This document shows positions 33,734 to 42,980 of a DNA stretch of 64,000 nucleotides, piece after piece. Within the stretch, counting starts at the first letter, position 1, and the number at the start of each line of letters is the position of its first letter. Source of the stretch: Phycisphaerae bacterium (GTDB lineage: Bacteria > Planctomycetota > Phycisphaerae > UBA1845 > JAFGLZ01). The stretch lies in assembly GCA_016927755.1 (NCBI GenBank), contig JAFGLZ010000199.1:1-64000 (forward strand). Reading direction: 5' to 3'. The notes under the pieces were generated by a model. That model searched no databases and had not been told where the DNA came from. It worked only from the letters and a program-made list of their open reading frames with translations. The position numbers and the translations under genes are program-made.

Positions 33734-36700
33734 ATGCAGGAGCATTGGCGGGAAGCGTCATTGCCGACCGGGCAGGCATTGGGTTTGGGTATTGACCTGG
33801 GCTCGATCAGCCTGGACGTGGCGGTTACGGACGAACAAGGAAACCTGCTGGCCGCGTCGTACGACCGGCATCAGGGCAGTCCGGTCGAGACGACGATCCA
33901 GGTCCTCGGGGAGCTGTTCGAGCGGATCGCGCCCTCTCGTTTCGGGTGGATGGTCGGTACGGGCTCGGCGGGTCGACTGGTATGCGAGCTTCTGGGGGTC
34001 CCATTTCTGAACGAGCTGATCTGCCAGGCAATCGCCATCAAGCGGCTGAATCCCGACGTACGAACGCTGATTGAGATGGGCGGTCAGGACAGCAAGATCC
34101 TCTTTCTGCCGCCGACGGATAACCCGGCACAGCCGATCGTAGACTTCGCGATGAACACGAGCTGCGCGGCGGGGACGGGCAGCTTCCTGGACCAGCAGGC
34201 GAGCCGTCTCGGCCTGAGAATCGAGGACGAATTCGGCGATCTGGCGATGAAGAGCGAGACCCCCCCGCGTGTGGCGGGACGTTGCAGCGTCTTTGCCAAG
34301 AGCGACATGATCCACCTTCAGCAGCAGGCCACGCCGGTGCACGACATCGTGGCGGGGCTGTGCCTGGGCCTGGCGCGGAACCTCAAGAGCAATCTCGGGC
34401 GGGGGTACGAGTTCGCCAAGCCGATGGCGTTCGTGGGCGGGGTGGCCGCGAACAAGGGCGTGGTCCGATCGCTGGAGACCGTGTTCGATCTGTCGAGCGG
34501 AGAGCTGCTAGTGCCGGATTGCCACGCGTGCACAGGAGCCTGGGGCGCTGTGCTGGCATGGATGCGCGAGGGCAAACCGGCGGAGGTCCCGACGGCGGGG
34601 CTCAAGCCGCTTCACGACCATCTGGCCAAGGATACGACACTGGGCCATCGGCTCCAGCCGCTCAAGCTGTCGTCGGAAGGCGACCCCGTGAGCCGGGTCT
34701 GGTCGAAGGACGAGATGCTTCGTGCGCGCAACGGCGACAGGCTCGACGCGTATCTGGGCATCGACGTGGGCTCGATCAGCACGAACGTGGTGGTGACCGA
34801 CGGTGAACGTGAGGTCTACGCCAAGAGCTACCTCATGACGGCGGGTCGGCCTCTGGAGGCGGTTCGGCAAGGACTCAAGCTTGTCGGCGACGAGGTGGGC
34901 GAGCACGTGCGGATCCGAGGCGTGGCGACCACGGGGAGCGGCCGATACCTGACGGGCGATTTCGTGGGCGCGGACCTGGTCATCAACGAAATCACCGCCC
35001 AAGCCACGGCGGCGGCCCTGATCGACGCGCAGGTGGACACGATCTTCGAGATCGGGGGACAGGACTCCAAGTACATCAGCCTGGACAAGGGCGTGGTCGT
35101 CGATTTCGAGATGAACCATGCGTGCGCGGCCGGCACCGGGAGCTTCCTGGAAGAGCAGGCCGAGAGACTCGACATCAGCATCAAGGAGGAATTCGGCAAG
35201 CGGGCCCTTTCCAGCACATCCCCGATCCGGCTGGGTGAGCGTTGCACGGTCTTCATGGAGTCGGACCTGCTGAGCTATCAGCAGCAAGGCGCGGAAACGA
35301 ACGACCTCGTCAGCGGTCTGAGCTACTCGATCGTGAGCAACTACATCAACCGCGTCGTGGCCCACCGGAAGATCGGAGAACGGATCTTCTTCCAGGGAGG
35401 GACGGCCTTCAACAGGGGCGTCGTCGCGGCGTTCCAGCAGTTTACGGGCCGGCCGGTGACGGTACCGCCACACCATGAGGTGACCGGCGCGATCGGGGCG
35501 GCTCACCTCGCTCGGCGCCACCAGGCCGAAGAGGGGAACCCCGAGAGCAACTTCCGCGGTTTCGAGCTGGCCGACGTCGAGTATGAGGTCCGGACGTTCG
35601 AGTGCGACAAGTGCGCGAACAACTGTGAGATCAAGGAGGTGATCCTGCCCGGCCGGGACCCACTCTACTACGGCTCGCGGTGCGACCGGTACAACCTGAA
35701 GAAGGAAAAGAAGGAGGTCGTCAAGTTGCCGGACCTGTTCAAGGAACGGCAGAAGCTCCTGATCAAGCACTGTCACCTGCGCGAGGAACCGCGGGCGGGG
35801 GCCAAGACCATCGGCGTGCCGCTGGCATTGTCGAACATGCAGTTAGCCCCGTTCTGGTCGACGCTGCTCGGCGAGCTGGGGCTGAGCGTGGTGCTGAGCC
35901 CGCTGGCGAATAAGAAGATCATCCACGAGGGCGTCGAGGCCGTCTTGAGCACGCCGTGCTTCCCGGTAAAGATCGCTCACGGACACCTACTGAACCTGAT
36001 CGAGAAGGGCGTGGACTACATCTGGCTTCCCAGCGTGGTCAGCATGCCGACGGAACCGTATGACACGGCGCATCGGAATCAGCTCTGCCCGTACGTCCAG
36101 ACGATCCCGTATCAGGTAGAGGTGGCGTTGGAGAAACAGCTAGAATCGGTCAAGCTCCTCCGCCCGGCCATCCGGTTCCAGCACGGCAGGCGCGTTCTGC
36201 TGAAGTGCTTGGTGCCGCTGTGCCGGGAGTTCGGAGTCACGAAGGGCCAGCTCAAGAGGGCGGTCGAGGCGGCCGAAGCGGCCATGAAAGGCTTCGAGCA
36301 AGACATGATCGACCGTGGCAGGGAGGTTCTGTCCGGGTTGGACGAGCTCAAGGCCGAGCGGAACGTCGTCATCGTGGGGCGTCCGTACAACAGTTGCGAT
36401 CCGGGGGCGTGCCTGGACATCCCCACCAAGCTCCGCAAGAAGGGCGTGCTGCCGATCCCGATGGAAATGCTGGATCTGAGCGAAGGCAACATCACGGGCG
36501 ACCGCGTCTATCACGACATGTACTGGAAGTACGGCCAGAAGATCTTGCGATCGGCGAAGGTCATCCGCAACAATCCGAGACTGCACGCGATCTACATTTC
36601 GAACTTCAGTTGCGGTCCGGACAGCTTCATTACGCACTTCTTCAAGCGGGCGATGTCGCCGAAGCCGTGCCTGCTGCTGGAAATCGACGAGCACTCGGCG

Positions 36701-38047
36701 GACGCGGGAGTCATCACGCGTCTCGAGGCATTCCTGGAGAGCCTGAAGAACGCCAAGATCGGCCGTCCGGAGGGGGACATCTCGCTCTATCCGGAGGGGG
36801 CCCACAAGTTCACGGACCGCAAGCTATACGTGCCGTACATGGGCGACGGGGCGTACGTGATCGCGGCGGCGTTCAAAGGCACGGGGCAGGACACGGAGGT
36901 CATGCCGATTACGGACAACGAGGCACTGGAGCTCGGCCGGCGATACACGTCGGGCAAGGAGTGCCTGCCCTGCACGATGACGGCGGGTGACATGGTCAAG
37001 ATGTGCCGCCAGCCCGGCTTCGACGCGAAGAAGACGGCTTTCTTCATGCCGAGCGGCTCGGGCCCGTGCCGGTTCGGAATGTACAACTGCCTGCACAAGA
37101 TGATCCTCGACGACATCGGGTTCGGCGACGTACCGATCCTAGCCCCCTCGCAGGACCGGAACTTCTACAGCGAATTGAACGTGTTCAAGAAGGACCCGAG
37201 CCGGCTGGCCTGGAACGGGATCGTCGCCTGCGACGTCCTGCAGAAGGCCCGTCTGGCGCTTCGGCCTTACGAGAAGGAGAAGGGCAAGGTCGACGAGGTC
37301 TACAACCGCTCGCTGAAGCAGCTCTGCGAGCTGCTGGTCAAGGCGCCGAGCGAGGACGCCATCGCGCAGTTCATGCAAGACTCGGCGGAGGCCTTTGCCG
37401 CGGTTCCCGTGGATCGGAGCGAACTCAAGCCGCGGATCGGCATCGTCGGGGAGATCTACGTCCGAAGCCATCCTGTGAGCAACAACCAGTTGATCGAGAA
37501 GCTCGAGGCCCTCGGGGCCGAGACGGCCCTGGCCAGCGTTGGCGAGTGGATGTACTACACAAACCTCACGCGTAAGGGCAGCGCTCTGCGAAGCCGAGAC
37601 TACAAGGAGTGGCTGAACAACGCCTTGAAAGACCGGGTCCAGCACAGGATCGAGCATCGCCTGGCGGCTCCGTTCGTGCCGATCGTCGGGGACGTGATCG
37701 AGCCGCCGACGAAGTCGATTCTCGAGTGCGCCGCGCCCTATATCGACCCAACGTTCGAGGGCGAGGCGGTCATGTCGGTCGGCAAGATCATCGAGTTCTG
37801 CGAACACGGGTGCCACGGGGTCGTGAACGCCATGCCGTTCACGTGCATGCCGTCAACGATCGTGAGCGGAGTGATGCGGAAGGTCGTTCGCGACGCACTC
37901 GGCGGAATGCCGGCGATCGGCCTGAGCTACGACGGCCAGCAGGACCCCGCGCTGCACACACAACTCGAGGCGTTCGTACATCAGGCTCGGGCATATCAGC
38001 GGGGGCGAAAGGGCAAGAGCCATCAGACGTCCGGAAGCCACGCCTGA
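33734..38047 (+). CDS. Giant acyl-CoA dehydratase activase (two BcrA/BadF ATPase domains plus DUF2229 and HgdB-like part)
   Basis: 1437 residues from ATG 33734 (AGGAG lies eight bases upstream; the GTG nine bases earlier overlaps that site). Two ASKHA ATPase domains follow each other: GIDLGSISLDV near residue 19 and GIDVGSISTNV near 343, each with GGQDSK and an iron-sulfur cysteine in CAAGTGSFL. Next is a CNNC-like zinc or cluster region (CDKCANNC near 625), then DUF2229 (from about 690), then a C-terminal HgdB/BcrC-like region to the end. Such proteins activate or themselves carry out ATP-driven electron transfer of the 2-hydroxyacyl-CoA dehydratase type. No separate dehydratase subunits lie in the window. 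Expression may be controlled by the upstream terminator structure. Confidence 0.92.
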   Translation: MQEHWREASLPTGQALGLGIDLGSISLDVAVTDEQGNLLAASYDRHQGSPVETTIQVLGELFERIAPSRFGWMVGTGSAGRLVCELLGVPFLNELICQAIAIKRLNPDVRTLIEMGGQDSKILFLPPTDNPAQPIVDFAMNTSCAAGTGSFLDQQASRLGLRIEDEFGDLAMKSETPPRVAGRCSVFAKSDMIHLQQQATPVHDIVAGLCLGLARNLKSNLGRGYEFAKPMAFVGGVAANKGVVRSLETVFDLSSGELLVPDCHACTGAWGAVLAWMREGKPAEVPTAGLKPLHDHLAKDTTLGHRLQPLKLSSEGDPVSRVWSKDEMLRARNGDRLDAYLGIDVGSISTNVVVTDGEREVYAKSYLMTAGRPLEAVRQGLKLVGDEVGEHVRIRGVATTGSGRYLTGDFVGADLVINEITAQATAAALIDAQVDTIFEIGGQDSKYISLDKGVVVDFEMNHACAAGTGSFLEEQAERLDISIKEEFGKRALSSTSPIRLGERCTVFMESDLLSYQQQGAETNDLVSGLSYSIVSNYINRVVAHRKIGERIFFQGGTAFNRGVVAAFQQFTGRPVTVPPHHEVTGAIGAAHLARRHQAEEGNPESNFRGFELADVEYEVRTFECDKCANNCEIKEVILPGRDPLYYGSRCDRYNLKKEKKEVVKLPDLFKERQKLLIKHCHLREEPRAGAKTIGVPLALSNMQLAPFWSTLLGELGLSVVLSPLANKKIIHEGVEAVLSTPCFPVKIAHGHLLNLIEKGVDYIWLPSVVSMPTEPYDTAHRNQLCPYVQTIPYQVEVALEKQLESVKLLRPAIRFQHGRRVLLKCLVPLCREFGVTKGQLKRAVEAAEAAMKGFEQDMIDRGREVLSGLDELKAERNVVIVGRPYNSCDPGACLDIPTKLRKKGVLPIPMEMLDLSEGNITGDRVYHDMYWKYGQKILRSAKVIRNNPRLHAIYISNFSCGPDSFITHFFKRAMSPKPCLLLEIDEHSADAGVITRLEAFLESLKNAKIGRPEGDISLYPEGAHKFTDRKLYVPYMGDGAYVIAAAFKGTGQDTEVMPITDNEALELGRRYTSGKECLPCTMTAGDMVKMCRQPGFDAKKTAFFMPSGSGPCRFGMYNCLHKMILDDIGFGDVPILAPSQDRNFYSELNVFKKDPSRLAWNGIVACDVLQKARLALRPYEKEKGKVDEVYNRSLKQLCELLVKAPSEDAIAQFMQDSAEAFAAVPVDRSELKPRIGIVGEIYVRSHPVSNNQLIEKLEALGAETALASVGEWMYYTNLTRKGSALRSRDYKEWLNNALKDRVQHRIEHRLAAPFVPIVGDVIEPPTKSILECAAPYIDPTFEGEAVMSVGKIIEFCEHGCHGVVNAMPFTCMPSTIVSGVMRKVVRDALGGMPAIGLSYDGQQDPALHTQLEAFVHQARAYQRGRKGKSHQTSGSHA

Positions 38048-38077
38048 GTCGATCGAAGATTCGTTCGGGAGTACACG

Positions 38078-38103
38078 GGGGCGGCCCTATGGTCGCCCCT
38101 TCT
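38078..38103 (+). terminator. Intrinsic-type terminator after the dehydratase activase gene
   Basis: A 9-bp stem with one G-T wobble (GGGGCGGCC, loop CTAT, GGTCGCCCC) is followed by TTCT. It lies 31 bases after the activase stop codon, so it fits that gene. The T-tract is short, so efficiency is uncertain. Confidence 0.6.
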
Positions 38104-38185
38104 GTTGCGCGGGCGTCGGAGGCGGCTCCCCGTCTTCCAAGAATAGACCTTCGGGGGATTGCCAAGACAGTGATCAGGCGTTCAA

Positions 38186-39361
38186 ATGCGTCGTGCAATG
38201 CCCGAATCAACGACACGCGAACCGCAGCGACAGCCGTACGACCTCGACCGCGTGGTGCGACTGGTCATCGGCTCCATCACCGTCATTGCGCTGATCTGGC
38301 TGTTGCGGCTCCTGTCGGACGTCCTTATTCCGTTCGCCATCGCGATCCTGTTGGCCTATCTGATCAACCCCATCGTCTCGTTCCTCGAGCGCAAGCTCCG
38401 CAGCCGCACCGCAGCGACGCTGCTGACGGTGGCCGGATGCCTCCTCGTGCTGGTGGGGCTGGTGATGGTGCTCGTCCCACTCGTCAGCAGTGAACTGGCC
38501 GATTTCGGCAAAGTCGCCGAGCAGCTCAAGTCCGAGGCCCCCGTGCTGCCGGACGCGCAGAAGCTTCGGAAGCGTTTTCAGGCGTTCGTCGACTCGCAAC
38601 AGAACGAGTTCGTCAAGCAGTTGCTCATCGCAGCAAAGGACGGGATCGTCGGGGCCGACTACCGAGCGATTCTGCTGGAGGCCGGCAAGCGGATCGCCCC
38701 GGGAGTATGGAACCTGGTCACGGGCGCGCTGAGCCTGCTGCTCGGGGCGAGCGTGCTCATCATCATCCTGCTCTTCCTGGTCTTCATCTCGATCGACTAC
38801 GCGAGCTTCTCGGGCCAATGGCATGACTACCTTCCGCCGAAGTATCGGGAGCCCATCGTGGGGTTCGCGGAGGAGTTCTCACTGGCGATGAGCCGGTACT
38901 TCCGCGGGCAGTTCCTCATCGCATCGACGGTCGGCGTGCTGTTCGCCCTGGGCTTCTGGATCATCGACCTGCGGATGGGCATCTTGCTGGGACTGTTCAT
39001 CGGCGTGCTCAACATGGTGCCGTACCTCCAGACGGTGGCACTGGTTCCAGCATTGGCGTTGGGTTTGATCCGGGCGCTCGAGCACGGCTCCGGGGTGGGC
39101 ATGTCGCTGGCGCTGGTCCTGCTGGTCTTCGGCGTGGTCCAGGCAATCCAAGACGGGCTGCTAACGCCGCTGATCATGGGCAAGACGACGGGCCTGAAGC
39201 CGGTGACGATCATGCTGGGGTTGTTCGTGTGGGGTAAGCTCTTGGGATTCTTAGGCCTGCTACTGGCGATCCCGCTGACATGCCTGGCGCTGGCCTACTA
39301 CCGTCGGTTCGTCTTGGGCCAGCGCGGAGCGACGGCGGTTCTGGACCAGTCCCCCTCCTGA
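38186..39361 (+). CDS. AI-2E family transporter (PerM-type permease)
   Basis: 391 residues with about eight hydrophobic segments: two near the N-terminus (VIALIWLLRLLSDVLIPFAIAILLAYLINPIV), one near residue 80, and a C-terminal block. The long soluble loop (about 100-180) and the closing pattern GVVQAIQDGLLTPLIMG followed by LLGFLGLLLAIPL are typical of PF01594. Some members export autoinducer-2 or act as Na+/H+ antiporters; most are uncharacterised. The start is unsure: ATG 38198 is an alternative and neither has a good ribosome-binding site. Confidence 0.88.
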   Translation: MRRAMPESTTREPQRQPYDLDRVVRLVIGSITVIALIWLLRLLSDVLIPFAIAILLAYLINPIVSFLERKLRSRTAATLLTVAGCLLVLVGLVMVLVPLVSSELADFGKVAEQLKSEAPVLPDAQKLRKRFQAFVDSQQNEFVKQLLIAAKDGIVGADYRAILLEAGKRIAPGVWNLVTGALSLLLGASVLIIILLFLVFISIDYASFSGQWHDYLPPKYREPIVGFAEEFSLAMSRYFRGQFLIASTVGVLFALGFWIIDLRMGILLGLFIGVLNMVPYLQTVALVPALALGLIRALEHGSGVGMSLALVLLVFGVVQAIQDGLLTPLIMGKTTGLKPVTIMLGLFVWGKLLGFLGLLLAIPLTCLALAYYRRFVLGQRGATAVLDQSPS

Positions 39362-39569
39362 CCGGCATGCGGAGACTTGGCTAGACTCGGTGGACGGGAT
39401 GACACAGCGTGGCGGTGCCGCCCTCGAGGAGCAAGGCCCTGTCCCGGGGAAACTTGGGGCTGGACTCCGGCCGGTGAGATGACTACACTAGACGGATTGT
39501 CGTTGGCGTGTCCGGCTTCCACCGGACGTATCATCCTGTGGCATCTTGTGTAAGAGACGCGGTAGTCCC

Positions 39570-39872
39570 ATGGCTGACATCGAACCGGGCAGCAAGATAA
39601 AGGTAACCGTAACGAAGGAACTTCGCAGCGAAGCGGCCGCCAAGACCCTGGCACGGCTGTTCCTGAAAGACCCCAAGATCGCAAAGACGCGGCGGAAGGA
39701 TCCGAAGCCCATCGATCCGCGGACTCGCGCCGGGCGGCTGTGGAACGTCCGCCCGAGAGGCAGCGCGGCGGCCCGCCCGAACAAGGGCGAGTCGTGCGAG
39801 ATCACGTGCACGCTGGACGTGGTGCGAGACCTCGGCAGCGTCGAGAACTACGTCGAGATCACCAAAGTCTGA
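39570..39872 (+). CDS. Small basic protein of unknown function
   Basis: 100 residues from ATG 39570 (MADIEPGSKIKVTVTKEL). The middle is strongly basic (LARLFLKDPKIAKTRRKDPKPIDPRTRAGRLWNVRPRGSAAARPNKG spans residues about 26-72), and the ends look like beta strands, the last reading CEITCTLDVVRDLGSVENYVEITKV. This could be a nucleic-acid-binding or ribosome-associated protein, but I recognise no family. The ribosome-binding site is weak. It is followed 50 bases later by the MltA gene. Confidence 0.55.
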   Translation: MADIEPGSKIKVTVTKELRSEAAAKTLARLFLKDPKIAKTRRKDPKPIDPRTRAGRLWNVRPRGSAAARPNKGESCEITCTLDVVRDLGSVENYVEITKV

Positions 39873-39921
39873 GCAGTTCGCCGTCAGTCTGGTCTGGGAA
39901 CCCAAGGTGGGAGGACGACTG

Positions 39922-41226
39922 GTGCGAGCCCTGCATCATCCGACCGGGAGATACGGTTCAAGTCTCTCTCTAAGCTTGATTGGCGCGCTTCTGGCCGCGA
40001 GCAGCCTGACGCTCAACACCGGCTGCAAGCCGACCCGACCGATTTTCCTTCCGCCTCCGCCGTCGGCGGTCGACTACGATCGTCCTCTGCCGCCGGGACA
40101 GCTCGCGCTGCGGAAGATCACGGACCCGAACGAGATCCCCGACTTCTCCGGCGCGATGGGCGACGTCGAGAGCCTCAAGGAAGCGATCCGGCGCAGCCTG
40201 AACTACATGAGCAAGCCATCGAGCAAGCTCTTCTACCCCTACGGCGAGATCACGCATGCCCAGTCGGTCGCTAGCCTGAAGGCGTTCCTTGCCCTGCTCG
40301 AGTCGGGCGTGACGGGCGGCGAGGAACTGAATCGACGCATTCGCCAGGACTTCGACGTGTGGATCTCCGTTGGCTGCGACGACAAGGGGACCGTCCTCTT
40401 TACAGGTTACTACTGCCCGATCTTCGAGGCGAGCAAGACCCGAACCGAGAGATTCAAGTACCCGCTCTACAGCCGCCCGAAGGACCTGGTCAGCGATCCC
40501 AAGACCGGAGAGGTCCTTGGACGAAAGACCGCCGGCGGCAACGTGCCTTACCCGTCGCGCCGAGAGATCGAAGAGAGTGGCATGCTCCGCGGTACAGAAC
40601 TCGTCTGGCTGGGAGACCGCTTCGAGGCGTACGTCGTGACGGTGCAGGGCTCAGCGAAGCTCCGCATGCCGGACGGGTCGATCTTCGAGATCGGCTACGC
40701 CGGCAACAACGGACAGGAGTACAAGTCCGTCGGTCGAGCGCTGCTCCGGGACAAGAAGCTCGATAAAGGCAGCCTGTCGCTCCAAGGTCTGATCGACTAC
40801 TTCAAGAGCCATCCGGAGGATATGGACTACTACCTCTGGCAGAATCCGAGGTACGTGTTCTTCATGGCCCGGACGGGCGGTCCCTACGGCAGCTTGAACG
40901 AGCCGGTCACGCCGTGGCGGACGATCGCGACGGACAAGGGGGTCTTCCCGCGGGCGAACGTATCCTTCCTTGTTGCCGAGGGGTTCCCCCTGCCAGGGCG
41001 GGGGCTCGAGTTGGGCGGCTATCGCGCGTTTGCCTGCGATCAGGACACAGGCGGGGCGATCCGCGCAGCGGGTCGGTGCGACGTCTTCATGGGCGTGGGC
41101 GAGTCAGCGGGGCAGCTTGCCGGTCGGGTCTATTCCGAAGGCAAGCTGTACTACCTCTTCACCAAGACGGCGCCACCGCCGGTTCTGGAGGCAGCCCCTC
41201 CCGGACGGCCGAAACCGGCATCCTAG
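39922..41226 (+). CDS. MltA-family lytic murein transglycosylase lipoprotein
   Basis: 434 residues from GTG 39922, chosen because GGGAGGA lies six to seven bases upstream; GTG 39907 is less likely. A lipoprotein signal ends in a lipobox LNTGC. The MltA domain covers about residues 120-330 (VLFTGYYCPIFEASKTRT, YPLYSRP, AKLRMPDGSIFEIGYAGNNGQEYKSVG). The 3D domain follows with the catalytic aspartate in FACDQDTGGAIRAAGRCDVFMG. The enzyme cleaves the peptidoglycan glycan strand, forming 1,6-anhydromuramic ends, and implies that this organism has a murein wall. A Pro-rich tail ends the protein. Confidence 0.92.
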   Translation: MRALHHPTGRYGSSLSLSLIGALLAASSLTLNTGCKPTRPIFLPPPPSAVDYDRPLPPGQLALRKITDPNEIPDFSGAMGDVESLKEAIRRSLNYMSKPSSKLFYPYGEITHAQSVASLKAFLALLESGVTGGEELNRRIRQDFDVWISVGCDDKGTVLFTGYYCPIFEASKTRTERFKYPLYSRPKDLVSDPKTGEVLGRKTAGGNVPYPSRREIEESGMLRGTELVWLGDRFEAYVVTVQGSAKLRMPDGSIFEIGYAGNNGQEYKSVGRALLRDKKLDKGSLSLQGLIDYFKSHPEDMDYYLWQNPRYVFFMARTGGPYGSLNEPVTPWRTIATDKGVFPRANVSFLVAEGFPLPGRGLELGGYRAFACDQDTGGAIRAAGRCDVFMGVGESAGQLAGRVYSEGKLYYLFTKTAPPPVLEAAPPGRPKPAS

Positions 41227-41595
41227 TCGGACAGGGACCATGGCCCTCGTTCTGAACCGCATGTGCGGCATCGCCGAGGGGAATCGCTATCCGCCAAGGA
41301 TTGTGCGTCCTCACGGTCGCCTTCGGCACGCCTGAACAGCCTCGCGATTTTGAGATCGGGTCGGGATCTACCTGCCGATACGGATAAGCGGGGACCCTCA
41401 AACAGAGGCCGACTCTGGACCTGTCGCATCGGCGGGGCTAAAGTAGGGTGTATGGGACTTCCCAGGAAGGCCGTTCCACCGGTCCGTGAGCGCCTCGGTC
41501 GGGCCTGAATCAGGGGCCCCCGCGATTGCGTAGCCGGCCATCTCCCCGACGGCTTGGTTCGTATTGCAGCAAAGGTACCGCAAGGAGTGGAGTTC
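41227..41595. other. Intergenic region before the secreted protein at 41.6 kb
   Basis: About 370 bases without a credible gene on either strand; the short open frames here lack start signals and domain features. AAGGAG lies eight bases before ATG 41596. I see no strong sigma-70 or sigma-54 promoter and no intrinsic terminator for the MltA gene. Confidence 0.5.
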
Positions 41596-42702
41596 ATGTG
41601 TACCTCCCGTTTTGACTTTGCCGCCGGCGCCATGCTGAGTGTGGCCGCCTGCCTATGTCTGTCCGCATCGGCGCGGGCGGAGCTAATCGAGGTCTCGGCC
41701 GAATGCGAAGCCAAGGTGGTCGAGACGGTGTTCGGGGATCTTGGCACGGAGGATTCGGCGCTTGAGCGCTACCCGGAGACAACGAGCGTCCTGCCGATGC
41801 GGGTCGACGCTGGGGTCACGCGGGAGATCAGCGAAGAGGTGAAAGGAATCGGCCTGGCATTCAGTCAGTTCAAGGACCCGAGGATCCAGACCGACGAGAT
41901 TCCGGATGAGTTGAACCTCGACGCGGCCGCCTATTCCCGTCCGTTCTTCGTGGGGTATGAGGTGGTGGCGCGCGTCAAGGAGTCCCGAAAGATCCAACCG
42001 ACCGCGTCGGAGACGAATCGGCTGGACGGGGAAGAGACCGAGTTCCTCAGCAGTTTCTACATCCAGGGGCTGCTGGTGGCCGTCGCGGAAATAGGCAAGG
42101 ACAATCTCGACGGTCTCATGGCACGGGTCACCGCGCGGGTCGTGCACGAACGCCCCGGCAGGGAGCCGCAGGCCGTTCTGCAGGCCGTCTACGAACTCAG
42201 GGGCAAGAGCAATCGGCGCGTCGAGCTGGTTACGTCGGGCCAGGCGGACCCGAACGGGGTGTCCGACCTAGACCTCAGCCCTCTCCTCGGCGAGATCGAG
42301 ACACTGCGAGTGGCGCTCCTTCCGGCCGTCAGGATGGACTACGCTTATCATGCCACCATCGGCGAGACGTCGACGCTGACGGCGACGCTGCTCGTCGAAC
42401 TCGAGAGCATCCCGGGGGGAACCGGCGTCGGGGCGGCGTTCGGAATGCCGGGCGAGAAGATCGGACAGGTCATCGACGCCGTCGTTGGGGGCACCACCGG
42501 CTCGAAGACCGTGCAGAGCATCAACAACGCCATTAGCGCTCTGCCGCCGCCGGCGCTCGATTTCCTCACGCCCCCGGGCCAGGGAACGTTTGATGTCGCC
42601 GACTTGCTGGGACCTCTGTGTCCCGTCTCGGGGATCGTCGGCATGATTGGCTTCGTCGCGGTGCTGGGTCGGGCCGGGGCGGGACGACGCGGCAGGCTCT
42701 AG
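41596..42702 (+). CDS. Secreted protein of unknown function with C-terminal Cys-hydrophobic-Arg tail
   Basis: 368 residues; AAGGAG precedes ATG 41596. A signal peptide (AAGAMLSVAACLCLSASARA) leads into a mature part rich in Glu, Val and Thr, probably beta-stranded (RVVHERPGREPQAVLQAVYEL; LTATLLVELESIPGG). A glycine-rich stretch and PPPALDFLTPPG precede the end, which is LCPVSG, a hydrophobic run (IVGMIGFVAVLG) and RAGAGRRGRL. This tail resembles those of the SUMF1 protein at 1.2 kb and the giant protein at 17.6 kb. No family recognised. Confidence 0.72.
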   Translation: MCTSRFDFAAGAMLSVAACLCLSASARAELIEVSAECEAKVVETVFGDLGTEDSALERYPETTSVLPMRVDAGVTREISEEVKGIGLAFSQFKDPRIQTDEIPDELNLDAAAYSRPFFVGYEVVARVKESRKIQPTASETNRLDGEETEFLSSFYIQGLLVAVAEIGKDNLDGLMARVTARVVHERPGREPQAVLQAVYELRGKSNRRVELVTSGQADPNGVSDLDLSPLLGEIETLRVALLPAVRMDYAYHATIGETSTLTATLLVELESIPGGTGVGAAFGMPGEKIGQVIDAVVGGTTGSKTVQSINNAISALPPPALDFLTPPGQGTFDVADLLGPLCPVSGIVGMIGFVAVLGRAGAGRRGRL

Positions 42703-42980
42703 CGGCGTTGTCGGGCAAGTAGGTCTCGTGCCGTCGCACCTCAGTGGTGTTTTCGGAGAGCGGGTTCCGCGTCGGATTTGGGCTCCAATTGGTCAACGTC
42801 GGATAGGCCCGCTGACATGGGACGAAGCACTGGTCCGAGGAACGTCGCGCCGATTCAGGGCAATGCATCCGGCAAGCTTGCGGCTCTTTGAGTTGAAATG
42901 GTCTTCCCTGCGGACCCGTACCACTCGCTACCTTGAAGCTAGGGCTGTTCTCACACTGTCCCCACACGCTCGAAACGGAT

